Positions 49,251-60,505 are shown, counted from the first letter of the stretch. The stretch: 64,000 nt of DNA from Gigaspora margarita (GCA_009809945.1 WTPW01000344.1:28594-92593); one strand, 5' to 3'. A program made the numbers and translations. Notes: generated by a model from the letters alone, not told the origin.

Positions 49251-50640
49251 TTTGGACTATTAAATTAGAAGTCAGAGACAGATATCTATTTAACAATCTT
49301 AATGATCTATTTTAGATTGTTGAGATTCTTAACGATCTATTTTTTAGATTTTTTAAGTTAATGATTTAAAAATAGAGTGTTAAGTATCTTAACGATCTAT
49401 TTTAGATCATTAACTTAAAGATCTAAAAATATATCATTAAGAATCTTAATGATTTAAAATAAATTGTTAAGATTCTTAATAATCTATTTTTAGATCTTAA
49501 AGTTAATGAGCTAAAATAGATCATTAAGATTCTTAACAATTTATTTTTTAATAATTATAATCTAAAATAGATTGTTAAGATTTTAACAATCTAAAATAGA
49601 TCATTAATAATTTAAAATAGATCATTAAGATTCTTAATGATCCAAAATAAATCTTAATGATCTATTTAAGTTAATAAAAATTATTAAGTTAAAGCTGTCT
49701 AAAAATTTGGTTAAATTTGATAAGTTATTGATTTCAGATGATAAAATAATTAATAAAAGCTATTTTTGTATTATAATGATCTAAATAGATCATTAAGATT
49801 CTTAACAATCTATTCTTAAATCATTAAGTTACAGCTATTTTAAAAATTTGGCTGTATTCAATAAGTTTTTTTCAGTAAAATCAGTATAATAAAATAATTA
49901 ATAAAAGTTATTTTTGCAACATAATGATCATTTTACAATGCCAAAACAATAATGTTAATAATTTTAAATTTTAATTTGAATGCTTATTCAACATGTTTGG
50001 TATGCTTAGTTTGTACAAAAAATTTATGGAAAAAACTGTTCATGTCAACCAATAAACAAAGAATTGAAGATATACTAGACTTTTATATGATCTAAAATAG
50101 ATCAATAAGAATCTTAATGATCTATTTTAAATCATTAATAATCTATTTTAAATTATTAAGAATCATAATTATCTATTTTAGATCATTTACTTAAAGATCT
50201 AAAAATAGATTGTTAAGAAACTTAATAATCTAAAATAGATCGTTAAGATTCTTAATAATCTATTTTTTAGATTTTTAATTAATGATCTAAAATAGATCAT
50301 TAAGATTCTTAATAATCTATTCTTAAATTATTAAATTATAGCTGTTCTAAAAATTTGGCTAAATTCAATAAGTTATTGATTTCAGTATGATCAGTATAAT
50401 AAAATAATTAATAAAAGCTATTCTTTTATTATAATAATCATTTTATGATGTCAAAACTATAATGTTAGTGATTTTAAATTTTCATTCGAATGCTTGTCCA
50501 ACATGTTTGGTGTGCTTAGTTTGTACAGAAAAAACTGTTCATGTAAAAAAGAAATCCAATTTAAATTAGACTTATATATTATATTTATCTAAAATAAATC
50601 ATTAAGAATCTTAAAGATCTATTTTAAATCATTAATAATT
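49250..50640. repeat. Palindromic satellite, spacer type 3 (GATCTATTTTAGATC), with higher-order duplication
   Basis: The TTAAGATTCTTAA core is kept but the spacer is GATCTATTTTAGATC, itself palindromic. A non-satellite segment (aaatttggctaaattcaataag ... gcttagtttgtacagaaaa, broken here) recurs at about 49680-49780 (partial), 49840-50090 and 50335-50580, giving a higher-order unit near 490 bp. A small outlier lies at 51320-51440. Confidence 0.88.
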
Positions 50641-50661
50641 AGAAATTCCCATTGCTAGATA

Positions 50662-51189
50662 GGGAGCATCCATAAATAACGTTATGCTTGAGGGGAGTCC
50701 CCCAAAATATAATGATTTTTCAATATATATGGGGTTCCCCAAAACATAACGCAATTTTTTTATAAAAATTTGTCTATAATTTGATCCAGTAGTCCAAATT
50801 GGATGATTTTGGTATCATTTGAATCGCCTCGAGGAGAGGATTCGAATACTACCAAATTCGTTTGATTCAGATTACTGGTTCACGTTTTATCAACGAAATA
50901 CTATTGGTTATTATGTTTTCTTATAAAATTGCTATAAAATTAATAGTATTTCGTTAATAATATGTGATTCAGTAATCCAAATGAATGATTTTGGTACATT
51001 GGATTCGTCTCATAGATACGAATCGAATGGTACCAAAAACATCCAAATTGGATCACTGGGTCATAATATATTCAAGTTTTTGTAAAATTTTATATATAAA
51101 CATACGGATTTTTACATTTTTTTTTATATAGTAGAAGGGGAGTCAAGAGCTACTATATAGGGTTACATAATGTTATTTATGGATGCCCC
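50662..51189. mobile_element. 528-bp element with GGGGCATCCATAAATAAC ends
   Basis: Left end GGGAGCATCCATAAATAACG and right end GTTATTTATGGATGCCCC are inverted, flanked by ATA on both sides. Second-tier inverted blocks (gggggagtcccccaaaa-like; ccagtagtccaaattggatg against catccaaattggatcactgg) fill the arms. Three-base flank and GGGGC end suggest PIF/Harbinger or ISL2EU type, not proven. Confidence 0.75.
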
Positions 51190-51519
51190 ATATAGCAAAG
51201 TGAAAATGGCAAAGTGCAATTAAATTTTTTAAAAGTTAACATTCATTTATAAGCTTGTTCATACTAGAGCACTCATGACGAGATAATAATATTATTATAA
51301 AGAGACTAGAGAATATAAAAACAATAATCTAAAATAGATCATTAAGGTTCTTAATGATTAATTTTTAAATTATTAAGTTAATGATCTAAAATAGATCATT
51401 AATAATCTTAATTATCTATTTTTAAATCATTAATGATTCATTTTATTTGACTCTACTATACTAAATTGCATATAAAAGAAATAATTTTTTAGCAATAAAA
51501 AATTTTCATCTCCAGTATT

Positions 51520-53360
51520 TTCCTTGCTTTTAAAATGAATAAATAAAAAAATTCAGTAGCAAAGCAATATATTGATGACCCAAATCAAATTCCTACAGAA
51601 TAACGCACTGCAGACATCTGTACACTTTGCAAAACTGATATTTCATTAAAGTTTTCTGCATTGTTAGCCATCTTAGAATGCTACTATATTTTTTATCTTA
51701 GATGTATACTTAATGTGAAATGTTGTTCTTGTCAGTTAGCTAGTAATAATTCTATGAATAATGAACAGGAAGTCTTAACTGCAAATACACTTATGAGCCT
51801 TTCTTTCTAATACCGAAGTTATAGCATCTGGCCAAGCAAATTAACCAAATTTAGAATCTGGCCAAGCAAACTAATTGAATTCAGAATCTGGTCTAGCAAA
51901 CCAATCAAATTCAGAATCTGGTCAAGCAAACTAACAAAATTCTAAATCTAGCCAAGCAAACTAACCAAATTCAGAATATAACAAAGCAAACAAATCAAAA
52001 ATGTCTAGAAAATGATCCCAAAAACAGGAAAGTAATTATGTAATATAATATTAATTAATTATTAATTTATATTGTGTCCTCTGGGTCGATAGCATAGTGG
52101 TTATGCTCTGAGGATACAAATCTGAAAGTTGCCAGTTCGATTTCCGTTGGCGGCGAAATCTTAAAAATCTATGATACGGGTCCTACCAAATAAGGAAAGG
52201 GAACTGAAACACCGCAGGATACAGGGACCTGGGACATCAATTGATGGACCTTCCTGGTGTGGCGCTGCAGTAGTTGTGCTCAAAACCTCTGGGGGTCGTA
52301 CTTGAGTCAGAACCCCGATTTGAATAACCGAAGTCACGAGACGTACTGAGAGCCCGAAGTCTGAAAAGATACTTTAAGAACTCGTGGTGGCATGTCCAGA
52401 CTGCGATCTGTACCAACAGGTTGACTGACCGGAGAGGTGCCAGCGGGGCTTGCTCAGTGCAACAACCCTGCTTAGGCATTGATGGAATGCTAGGTAGTTG
52501 CCTACGTAATAGTTAGATCCCTATCTGTACTTGTACTTAAATATCTAATAAAGTAGCGCTTGGTTGTAAAGATAAAAAAAAATTAATTTATATTATAGTT
52601 AGAAGTACGAACTAAAATTCAAAAAGGAAACTACAACAATATCAATTAATCAATTATTAATTTCTTTTTTTGAATTTCAGTTCATACCTCTACATGTTTA
52701 TAACTTTATTTAAAATTATAAAAATAATTCTTTGGTAATATTTAAATAAAATTTTTGTTACTTTTTTTTTAAAAAAAGGTTCAACTCTGCATCCAAATTA
52801 TCCAATTCTACTCAAACTCAAGAACTAGAATCTGATAATGAACAATTACCAGAACATGCAAGTATTTATATTTGGATATAAATTAAGTTAGTTAAAATAA
52901 TTAGTTTTTAATTTTAATTTAAAATCCTTCTCAAAAAACAAAAAAAAACAAAAAAAATAGTATAAAATTCCTGGGTTAAGTCACAAATTAATCACAGATA
53001 CTTCTAATAATAATAATGAATAAAAGCCTGTAGAAGTTATAGAAGCTAAAGGATCTACAGAATCTATTAGCAAATATCTGGCTAATTTATATAAAGCTAC
53101 AAGTGATGCTTTAGCTAATACTACAAAAGCTATCTGATATAAGATTGAAAGTTGGTATAACTATGCATATAAATTCAAAAATAGAGTATAAGAATTAATA
53201 AAAACAGGTATAAAGAAAAATTAGCAAGACAGCAGTAAATGAGGAAATAGAACCATTTTTATCAGTATTTTCAAGAATAAATTTATATCAAAAAACATAT
53301 AAGGCACATAATATTTTGTACTTATTTAGTAAAATTGGTGTTAATAAAATTTAACGAATT
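51520..53360 (+). pseudogene. RING-domain protein with conserved C-terminal module, copy 2, split by a SINE
   Basis: RTADICTLCKTDISLKFSAL then LAILECYYIFYLRCILNVKC and CSCQLAS (about 51605-51750) is a RING-like region (C..C, C.Y.F...C, C..C) with His changed to Tyr. A repeat of ESGQANQPNS-like units follows (51820-51990: agaatctggccaagcaaac). After the SINE (52074-52581) come SNSTQTQELESDNEQLPEH (52795-52860) and, at 53030-53350, SISKYLANLYKATSDALANT, TKAI, a TGA, YKIESWYNYAYKFKNRV, then in another frame NEEIEPFLSVFSRINLYQ and AHNILYLFSKIGVNKI. It is a paralogue of copy 1, clearly inactive. Confidence 0.6.
52074..52581 (+). mobile_element. tRNA-derived SINE, best-preserved copy, 13-bp target duplication
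   Basis: The head GTGTCCTCTGGGTCGATAGC has an A-box (TAGCATAGTGG) and, 45 bp on, a B-box-like GCCAGTTCGATTTCC, as in Pol III tRNA promoters. A body of about 430 bp with higher GC ends in A8. ATTAATTTATATT is repeated exactly at 52061-52073 and 52582-52594. It interrupts the RING pseudogene. The 80-codon minus-strand frame inside it is not a gene. Mobilisation by the LINE at 60507-64000 is possible. Confidence 0.88.
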
Positions 53361-53364
53361 AGAA

Positions 53365-54490
53365 CTTATAGGACCCCGGACATCTCTGATATATATCATA
53401 TTTTTTTTAGCAAATTGCAGAAAATTTGGTCTGAGGTCCAAATTTAAGTGTTAGCAAATTGAAGTTAATTTTAAAAAAGGTTATATAAAGCATTTTAACA
53501 AATTACAGCAGTTTTATGCATGTTATATTTAATTTTTAGCAAATACCTACATTTTTCAAGAAATATTAAAGTAAATATGCCAGAATAATGTATTTTTATG
53601 TGCTAAACAAGTTTTCTTAGAGTACAATATTAGAATCAATTAGTAAAATTTGGAGAACCATAGAATTTTTTGGTATTTTTATTAAGAAAATTATATAAAA
53701 TATTATAATTTTCAAAATTTTACTAATTGATTCTAACATTGTACACTAAAAAAAAACTTGCTCAGCACATAAAAATACATTATTCTGGCATATTTACTTT
53801 TATATTTCTTGAAAATTTAAGAGAAGTTGCTTAATTTTTGATTTTTTGATCAAAAATCAAAAATTAAGTATCTTCTCTTAAATTTTCAAGAAATATAAAA
53901 GTACATATACTAGAATAATGTATTTTTATGTTCTGTACAAGTTTTCTTAGAGTACAATGTTAAAATTAATTAGTAAAATTTTGAGAATCATAGAATTTTT
54001 AGTATTTTTATTAATAAAATTATATAAAATATTATAATTCTCAAAATTTTACTAATTGATTCTAATATTATACTCTAAGAAAACTTATGTAGCACATAAA
54101 AATACATTATTCTGGCATATTTACTTTTATATTTCTTAAAAATTTAAGAGAAGATGCTTAATTTTTGATTTTTTGATCAGAAAATTTAAAATTAAGCATC
54201 TTCTCTTAAATTTTCAAGAAATATAAAAGTAAATATGCCAGAATAATGTATTTTTATGTGCTGAACAAGTTTTCTTAGAGCACAATGTTAGAATCAATTA
54301 GTAAAATTTGAGAATCATAATATTTTATATAATTTTATTAATAAAAATACTAAAAAATTCTATGATTCTCAAAATTTTACTAATTAATGCTAACATTATG
54401 CTCTAAGAAAACTTGTTTAGCACATAAAAATACATTATTCTGGCATATTTAATTTTATATTTCTTAAAAATTTAAGAGAAGATGCATGAT
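53365..54490. repeat. Array of nested inverted repeats (AAGTTTTCTTAGAGTACAAT / AAAAATACATTATTCTGGCA)
   Basis: Starts with a GGACCCCGGACATCTC terminus like the GGACCCC MITEs, then three successive palindromes of about 320 bp, each with the words acaagttttcttagagta, attagtaaaattttgagaat, their complements, and a gcttaatttttgattttttgatc symmetry centre. Non-coding. Confidence 0.75.
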
Positions 54491-55382
54491 TTTTATTTAT
54501 TCATTATATTCGAATCAATCTTTATCATCTCATAATATGTGTACATATTTTTTCTTCAACACTTTATTGATTCGTAAGAGTTGACTCGTAAAATTTGTTA
54601 TAATATATGTCTAAATATACTAAAACAATTCTGATCTTGAAATTCAAGCTAATACCTTTAAGGTTTTTTGTATTGTGTAACAGAAGAACTGTACTCTAAA
54701 CAAGATAAGAATAACTTGGAATGCAGGTTTGTTATATCAAAAATTTTACAGTTTTATTTGGCAGGTGAAAGATCTGAAAATTACAGGATAATTGTTTTTC
54801 TTAATTATTAAAAAAGCAACTGGCTTTGAATTTAATTTGCTAATCTGGACTATGCATTAAATTCAAAGCCAGATGCACTGTTATTGGATGCAAAACATCT
54901 AGTAACAAATTTATTTTTTCTTTTTCTTTATAGCAAATAAATTATTTGAGCTTAATTGAATCTATTTGGTATATAAATAGTATTTTAGAAATTATATTTA
55001 TTATTAAAAACAAAATAATGTAAATAATATCAATGTCAGAAAATTTTAATTTTAAGATGTACTTTAATAATGTTTCTGGTTTAGCATGACTGCTACCCTA
55101 ATTAATAAAATGATAAAACTTATTAGGCTAGAGAGGACTCTGAATAATCTATGTGAGATTATATTTGAGGATTATAGTAAACAATTTTTTGGTTAGCAGT
55201 TCTAGTTTGGTATATATCAGCTATATTTCAAACATTAGCTAGCAAGTTTGGAATTGCTTAATATTTTTTAAAATGTAAGCTTTCAAAAAAAAGTTTTTGA
55301 ACTAATACTTCTAAAAAAAAAAAAACCAAACTGATGCTCTCTAAAAAAAAAAACCTGGTCTACTACTTTCTAAAACAAAAAC
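54491..55382. other. AT-rich stretch with one hairpin
   Basis: CTGGCTTTGAATTTAAT and ATTAAATTCAAAGCCAG form a hairpin at 54820-54872. Otherwise no gene or element. Confidence 0.5.
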
Positions 55383-55611
55383 AAGACCTGCGGGTCAATA
55401 GCATAAGTAGTTATGCTCCCAGGTCTCCAAATGTAAGGTCACCAGTTCAAGCCCTACTAGGAACATTAATTCTACATGGAGCATGAGACGGACATGTTGA
55501 ACCAGGGTGCTAGGACCACGCATGGGTATATAACCACATTTGGTTGCTCTATGAAGATATGGCATATAAAAATAGAACCCCTAGTGAAGATCTGAACAAA
55601 AAAGGGAGATG
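55383..55611 (+). mobile_element. Diverged tRNA-derived SINE head
   Basis: GACCTGCGGGTCAATAGCAT then AAGTAGTTATGCTCCCAGG and CACCAGTTCAAGCCCTACTA align with the A-box and B-box region of the 52-kb SINE. The body downstream is not recognisably the same. No poly-A or target duplication was identified. Confidence 0.55.
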
Positions 55612-55882
55612 GCTAAAGCCAGGTACATCACGAGATTACCTGATTTTTCCAATTGTTAATTAAAATCGATTGATATTAGGGTTAGGGTTATATTACGGAT
55701 AGAGAGGACGGCTTGTATATAGCAAAATCGCATTCCCGACACTTTTACATAGTGAACCAAGACCTGTTTAGATAGCCGTTTTTATATTTTTTCGTGTTTT
55801 TGTCTTTGTCGTCTCGCTTTGTTTTGTTCGGACGGATCCGTGTTACATACCAGGTAATCTCGTGATGTACCTGGCTTTAACC
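55612..55882. mobile_element. Foldback element with TTAGGG core
   Basis: GCTAAAGCCAGGTACATCAC and GAGATTACCTG on the left pair with CAGGTAATCTC and GTGATGTACCTGGCTTTAAC on the right. The interior begins attagggttagggtta (55676-55691) and is GC-richer than surrounding DNA. Confidence 0.7.
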
Positions 55883-56452
55883 GACCCCCAAAAAAGGAAA
55901 TAATGAATACCTCTGTAGAAACTCTAGTAGTACAAAGAATACTTCCAGTAGAATTCTGGTTGAACAAGGAATACTTCCAGTAGAATTCTGGTTGCAAGGT
56001 ACAAACACAGTGTTAGACACCAAATCAGGAAAAAGTCCTACAAGGAAAACCAGACCCAATCCAAAACTCAGAAGGGAGTACCTGAAGCAGACGAAAAAAG
56101 GACCTATACACGCATACCTGTAGAGTAATCTAACTCCTTAAAGTTGATCTAGAAGACTTCAAGTTGGGGTGCACTGGATGACGAACCAGCTGGACTCAGC
56201 TAGGGAAACTAGATGAAGGAGAAGTAGAGTAGAATAGACTTTGTAGGACAGAATTAAAAATAGAAATAGGATATGTAATAATAAATGTAGGGGACCTGAC
56301 CTTGTTGGGTTCCCATAATCAAAAAGACCTTAATAAAGATGCCAACTGCGGCTTCGGGTGTATGGCTGAAGAAATTTAAAAAAAAACAAGTACAAAAAAA
56401 AATACACAACTCAGGCTTTTTTAAAAAAAACAAACAAACAAACAAAAACCTA
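55883..56452. other. GC-richer unique segment with a 32-bp tandem duplication
   Basis: GGAATACTTCCAGTAGAATT and CTGGTTG occur twice in tandem at about 55937-55996. The rest (to about 56370) has balanced composition but no convincing open frame. It could be the body of a retroelement related to the SINE head at 55383. Confidence 0.4.
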
Positions 56453-57107
56453 TCCCTTAGTTTGTAAAGGTTTGCAGGCAAATTTGTCTGCATAATTACT
56501 ATGAATATATCTCTGATCTACTTTTTTAATCATTTAAAATATTTAAATAAAATTTGGTATAATAATGTTTGATAACAAGAATTATATTTTTAAATTATTT
56601 AATTTTATATTATAAAACAAAAAGTTTATGTTGATTATAAGCTAAAAATATTGAATTTTAAAGAAATTTTTTAACCAAAAAAATAATTTACAATATCTTG
56701 GCGAATTCTTTAAATATTGGTTTTAAAAATATAGTTCCTAATACAATATTGTAGTTTATATAAAGAATTACAACTTTTATTATTGCACTTTAAGTGATTT
56801 ACTTGTAAAAATTAAGACCTGTATTAGAAGTAAAAAATTTTTTTATAAATGGAGACATATAAAATTTGAAAAATATAAAGAAAAAATTCTATAGTAAAAA
56901 TTTCAAAACAAAAGCTTTAAACTTTATTACACCAAAGTTTTTTAATAATTTTAAAAAATTTTTATAATAAAGTTGATAAAACAGAACCAATAGTATATTT
57001 TTTACTTAGAAAGTATATAGCTAAAATTAATATTTAAAGTTTTATTTAAAAAATTTAAAATTTTAAAATTTATGCAGGCAAATTTGCCTGCATAACAAAT
57101 TAAGGGA
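56453..57107. mobile_element. TCCCTTAG-family element, copy 3
   Basis: Begins TCCCTTAGTTTGTA and ends ACAAATTAAGGGA, TA on both sides. GCAGGCAAATTTGCCTGC is next to the right end and a one-mismatch copy next to the left. 655 bp. The most diverged of the three copies. Confidence 0.85.
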
Positions 57108-57722
57108 TAACTTAAACTCTCTTTAAAAAAAAAAATAAATAAATAAAAAAAAAAAAACTAACACTCTCTAAAAAAAATAGAAATTGGAACTGTTTAAATA
57201 TTTAAAAATTGCTCTCTAATTCTGGGCAGAATTATTTTGGTCATGGGCCAGAATTATTTTAATGCTGGCCAAATTAAATGATTAAATGGTTAAATGATTA
57301 AATGATTAAGAAAAATTTTAGCCAGTTCCAATCTCTATATAAAAAAAAAAAAAAAAAAAAAAACTATTGCTATTTCTCACTATTTTATTAGCATGTTTCA
57401 AATATAACATTTAAAAATCTTACCCTGTTAGCATTTTTTAAATATACCCATTTTGACTATTAACCATTTTCAAATATAACCTTTTTATTCAATATCTACT
57501 TTTCAGATATAATATTTTTAAAAAATGGGCCTCCATTGGCAATTTTTTAAATATGACATCACATAGATTATTCGGGGTCCTGGCTAGAGCAATCGTCTGC
57601 TTAACTTATTTTATTAAAATAAGCAAATTATATATATATATTTGTATCATATTACAGTGCCTTAGCTAATCAAATAGTATAATTTACTAATTATATTTAC
57701 CCAAGTAAGTACCCAGTTAAGG
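57108..57722. other. AT-rich spacer with simple repeats
   Basis: Contains GATTAAATG repeats (57280-57310), a poly-A run at about 57343-57363, and imperfect repeats of TTTCAAATATAAC (57390-57560), ending at a GGGGTCCTGG word (57574) like the GGACCCC termini. Confidence 0.5.
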
Positions 57723-57728
57723 TAACAG

Positions 57729-59388
57729 TAGGATCCCGAAGAATATATGTAATACTGAGATCCAGTTTTGTATAGACTTACTATATAATTTTTTAATATA
57801 TTATATATTTAAAATTTTATAACCAACAGGTAATTTTTTAAAAAGTTAAATGTTTATTTGTATAACAAAGTTACTTTTATAACAAGTTAGATTTTTATTT
57901 TGTATAATGATACTATACTGTATGTTTCCAAAAATAAACTACATGCTATCCTCTTGGTTAAATCCAAAAATATAAAAACACCTTTGATCCAAAAATAAGC
58001 TACCCCATGATTAATAATAGTTGCTACATAGTAAAGTTAAACGTTTACTATTCAAATTGATTAAAGTCACTTAAGTAAACTTGTTCAGAAGAGCAAAATA
58101 TGCATACCCTAAAAATTTTATCAAAATCTAAGAACTTTTTATTATTTGGCATTTAATTTTTACATTCAATAGTAAAATTAAAATTTTATTACAAAAATAT
58201 ATTTGTTAAACTTAAAATTAAAAGTTTAATAATAATAGTGCTTCAATATTGATAAAAATTTCAGCATATGGGGGTGGGTCAGTAGAAAAGGGACAAATTT
58301 TTTCTAAGTAAAAGTTTTCTTGACTTTAAGCTTAAATATCTTAATAACTATTTTAATAAATTTAATAAATTTTTTTTTATTTTAATTCTATATAATTTCA
58401 AGATTAAAATAAAAAAAATTTTAGTAAATTTGATTAAATAGTTGTCAAGATATTTTAATTTAAAAATTAAAAAAATTTTACTAAAAATGATTTGTCCCTT
58501 TTCTACTGACCCACCCCCATATGTGTATTTTTATCTTTTGAATAAGTTTACTTAAGTGATAATAGTCGATTTACACAGTAGAATTTAGACTTTACTATGT
58601 AATGACTATTTGCGATTAACCAAAAATCTACCCCAGATTTTTTGTGTCCAAAAATCGTCCAAAAAAGGTAGCTTATTTTTGGAAACATATGGTATGTATA
58701 TCACTTTTTTATTTTTTTTATTTATTTGTTTTTTTTCTCACAAAAAACTTGTCTGCACAAGATTATATGTGTGAGAAAAAATATCTGTGCAAAGCTTATT
58801 AGCGATTGCAAAAAATAAAGTCCAAATTTTACCATGTGAATCGATTATATGTGCTTAAGTAAATATGTGCATAATATAAAAATGCATATTCTCTAAAATT
58901 TTTATACAAATTGGAGTATTTTTATTATTTAACTTGTAATTTTTATGTTTATCATATATATTTTTTAAAAAATTTTTAATTTTTTGACAAATGTAAAAAT
59001 TAAAACTCAATTTATAAAAAGTTCTCCAATTTGTATAAAAATTTTATAACATATGTATTTTGATCTTCTGAACAAGTTTACTTAAGCGATTATAACCGAT
59101 TTGCATAATAAAATTTGGACTTTCTAATATAGTAACTATTATTAATCAGTGGTAGCTTATTTTTGGATAAAACAAGTTTTTAGATTTTTTGGTTATAACA
59201 AAAGGGTAGTTTATTTTTGGAATAGGATTATATGGTATATAAACTCAGATCTAAAATTGTATAATTTATAGTAAAATTTGAACTTATATGATAATTTTGT
59301 ATTAAACTTTTAATAAAATTAAGTGTATAAAGTTATATTAAAATTTTGAGTCTGGATCTGAGTTATATATGTATTCTTCAGGGTCCTG
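57729..59388. mobile_element. 1.66-kb nested foldback element, complete copy
   Basis: Left end TAGGATCCCGAAGAATATAT and right end ATATGTATTCTTCAGGGTCC then TG are inverted. TAACAG flanks both sides (57723-57728, 59389-59394). Internal inverted pairs contain GAACAAGTTTACTTAAG motifs (58075, 58540, 59067). It hosts a separate small palindrome at 58270-58518. A truncated inverted copy lies at 32920-34224. No coding content. Confidence 0.78.
58270..58518. mobile_element. 249-bp palindrome with GGGGGTGGGTCAGTAGAAAA ends
   Basis: GGGGGTGGGTCAGTAGAAAA on the left pairs with TTTTCTACTGACCCACCCCC on the right; ATAT lies on both sides. Arms extend through the AT-rich interior. It is nested inside the foldback element at 57729-59388, so it is younger. 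Confidence 0.85.
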
Positions 59389-59469
59389 TAACAGTTCCTG
59401 ATAGGGTACCCAGTTTGAATTTTTTTAGGTAGGTCCAATCCTTAGAATTACTAATAAAAAATAATTATA

Positions 59470-59590
59470 TTACTTATAATTTAGTTAAGAATCTTAATGA
59501 TTATAATTCAGCAGTTAATCATTAAGAACCTTAATGATTATATTTCAGTAGTTGATCATTAAGAATCATAATGATTATAATTTAGCAGTT
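59470..59590. repeat. Small palindromic satellite, spacer type 1, isolated
   Basis: Three units of TTAAGAATCTTAATGATTATAATTCAGCAGTTAATC type, far from the large arrays. Confidence 0.8.
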
Positions 59591-59754
59591 TGATCTAGTG
59601 TTCCTAGGTCCAGTTTGGTTAGGTCAGTTTGGATCTGGTCCGGGATCGGACCAGACTCAGACTCCAAATTTTACTAATTTCAGACTTCAAACCAGACTCA
59701 GACTCAATTATGAGTCCAGTCCGGGTCTGGTCTGAAGTTTGTCAAACAAGTCCG
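59591..59754. other. GGTCC/GGACC-rich imperfect repeat
   Basis: Repeated gactcagactcc, ggtctggtccgggatcggacc and agtccgggtctggtctg words, with internal complementarity. No gene. Confidence 0.5.
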
Positions 59755-60505
59755 AGTCCATACATACTTATATGTATTTTTTAGTGCTAAACAAGTTTAC
59801 TTAGTGCAAGAAGTTAGAATTAATTAGTTGAATTTTATGAATCATAAGATTTTATGTAATTTTATTAATAAAATTTTATAAAATTTTATAATACAGAAAT
59901 TTTTATTAATTAATTCTAACTTTATGCACTAAGTAAACTTGTTCAGCACCTAAAAATATATCAGATTGGCAGAATTATGTTTATTTTGCTTGAAATTTAG
60001 AGAATAGATGCATAATATTGGATTTTTGATCAAAATAGTCAAATTTAAGCAACTTTTCTCCAAATTTCAAGTATAATGAAAACAATTTTGCTGATTTAAT
60101 GTATTTTTAGGTGCTGAAAAAGTTTACTTAGTTCATGAAGTTAGAGTTAATTAGTAAAATTTTGTGATTCATAAGATTTTATAGAATTTTATTAATAAAA
60201 TTCTATAAAATCTTATGATTCACAAAACTTTACTAATTGATTCTAATTTAATGCACTAATTAAACTTGTACAGAACCTATACATACGTCAAACTAGTAGT
60301 ATTATTTTTATTTTACTTATAATTTGGAGAATAGATGCATAATTTTGGATTTTTGATCAAAAAAGTCAAATTTAAGCAACTTTTCTCCAAATTACAAGTA
60401 AAAGAAAAGCAATACTGCCGTTTTAATATATTTTTAGTTGTTGAACAAGTTTACTTAGTGCATGTTGTTAGAATTAATTGGTAAAACATTGTGATTCGTA
60501 AGATT
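59755..60505. repeat. Nested inverted repeats with AACAAGTTTACTTAGTGCA motif
   Basis: Two and a half units, each with CTAAACAAGTTTACTTAG, ATGAATCATAAGATTTTAT-like arms and a ggatttttgatcaaaa symmetry centre. It is organised like 53365-54490 but with a different sequence. The LINE at 60507 inserted into its last unit. Confidence 0.75.

Noticed and set aside
52075-52165. Possible functional tRNA gene (A and B boxes)
   Set aside because: No acceptor-stem pairing or anticodon arm that I can fold, and the sequence continues into a 508-bp element with poly-A tail and target duplication: a SINE, not a tRNA.
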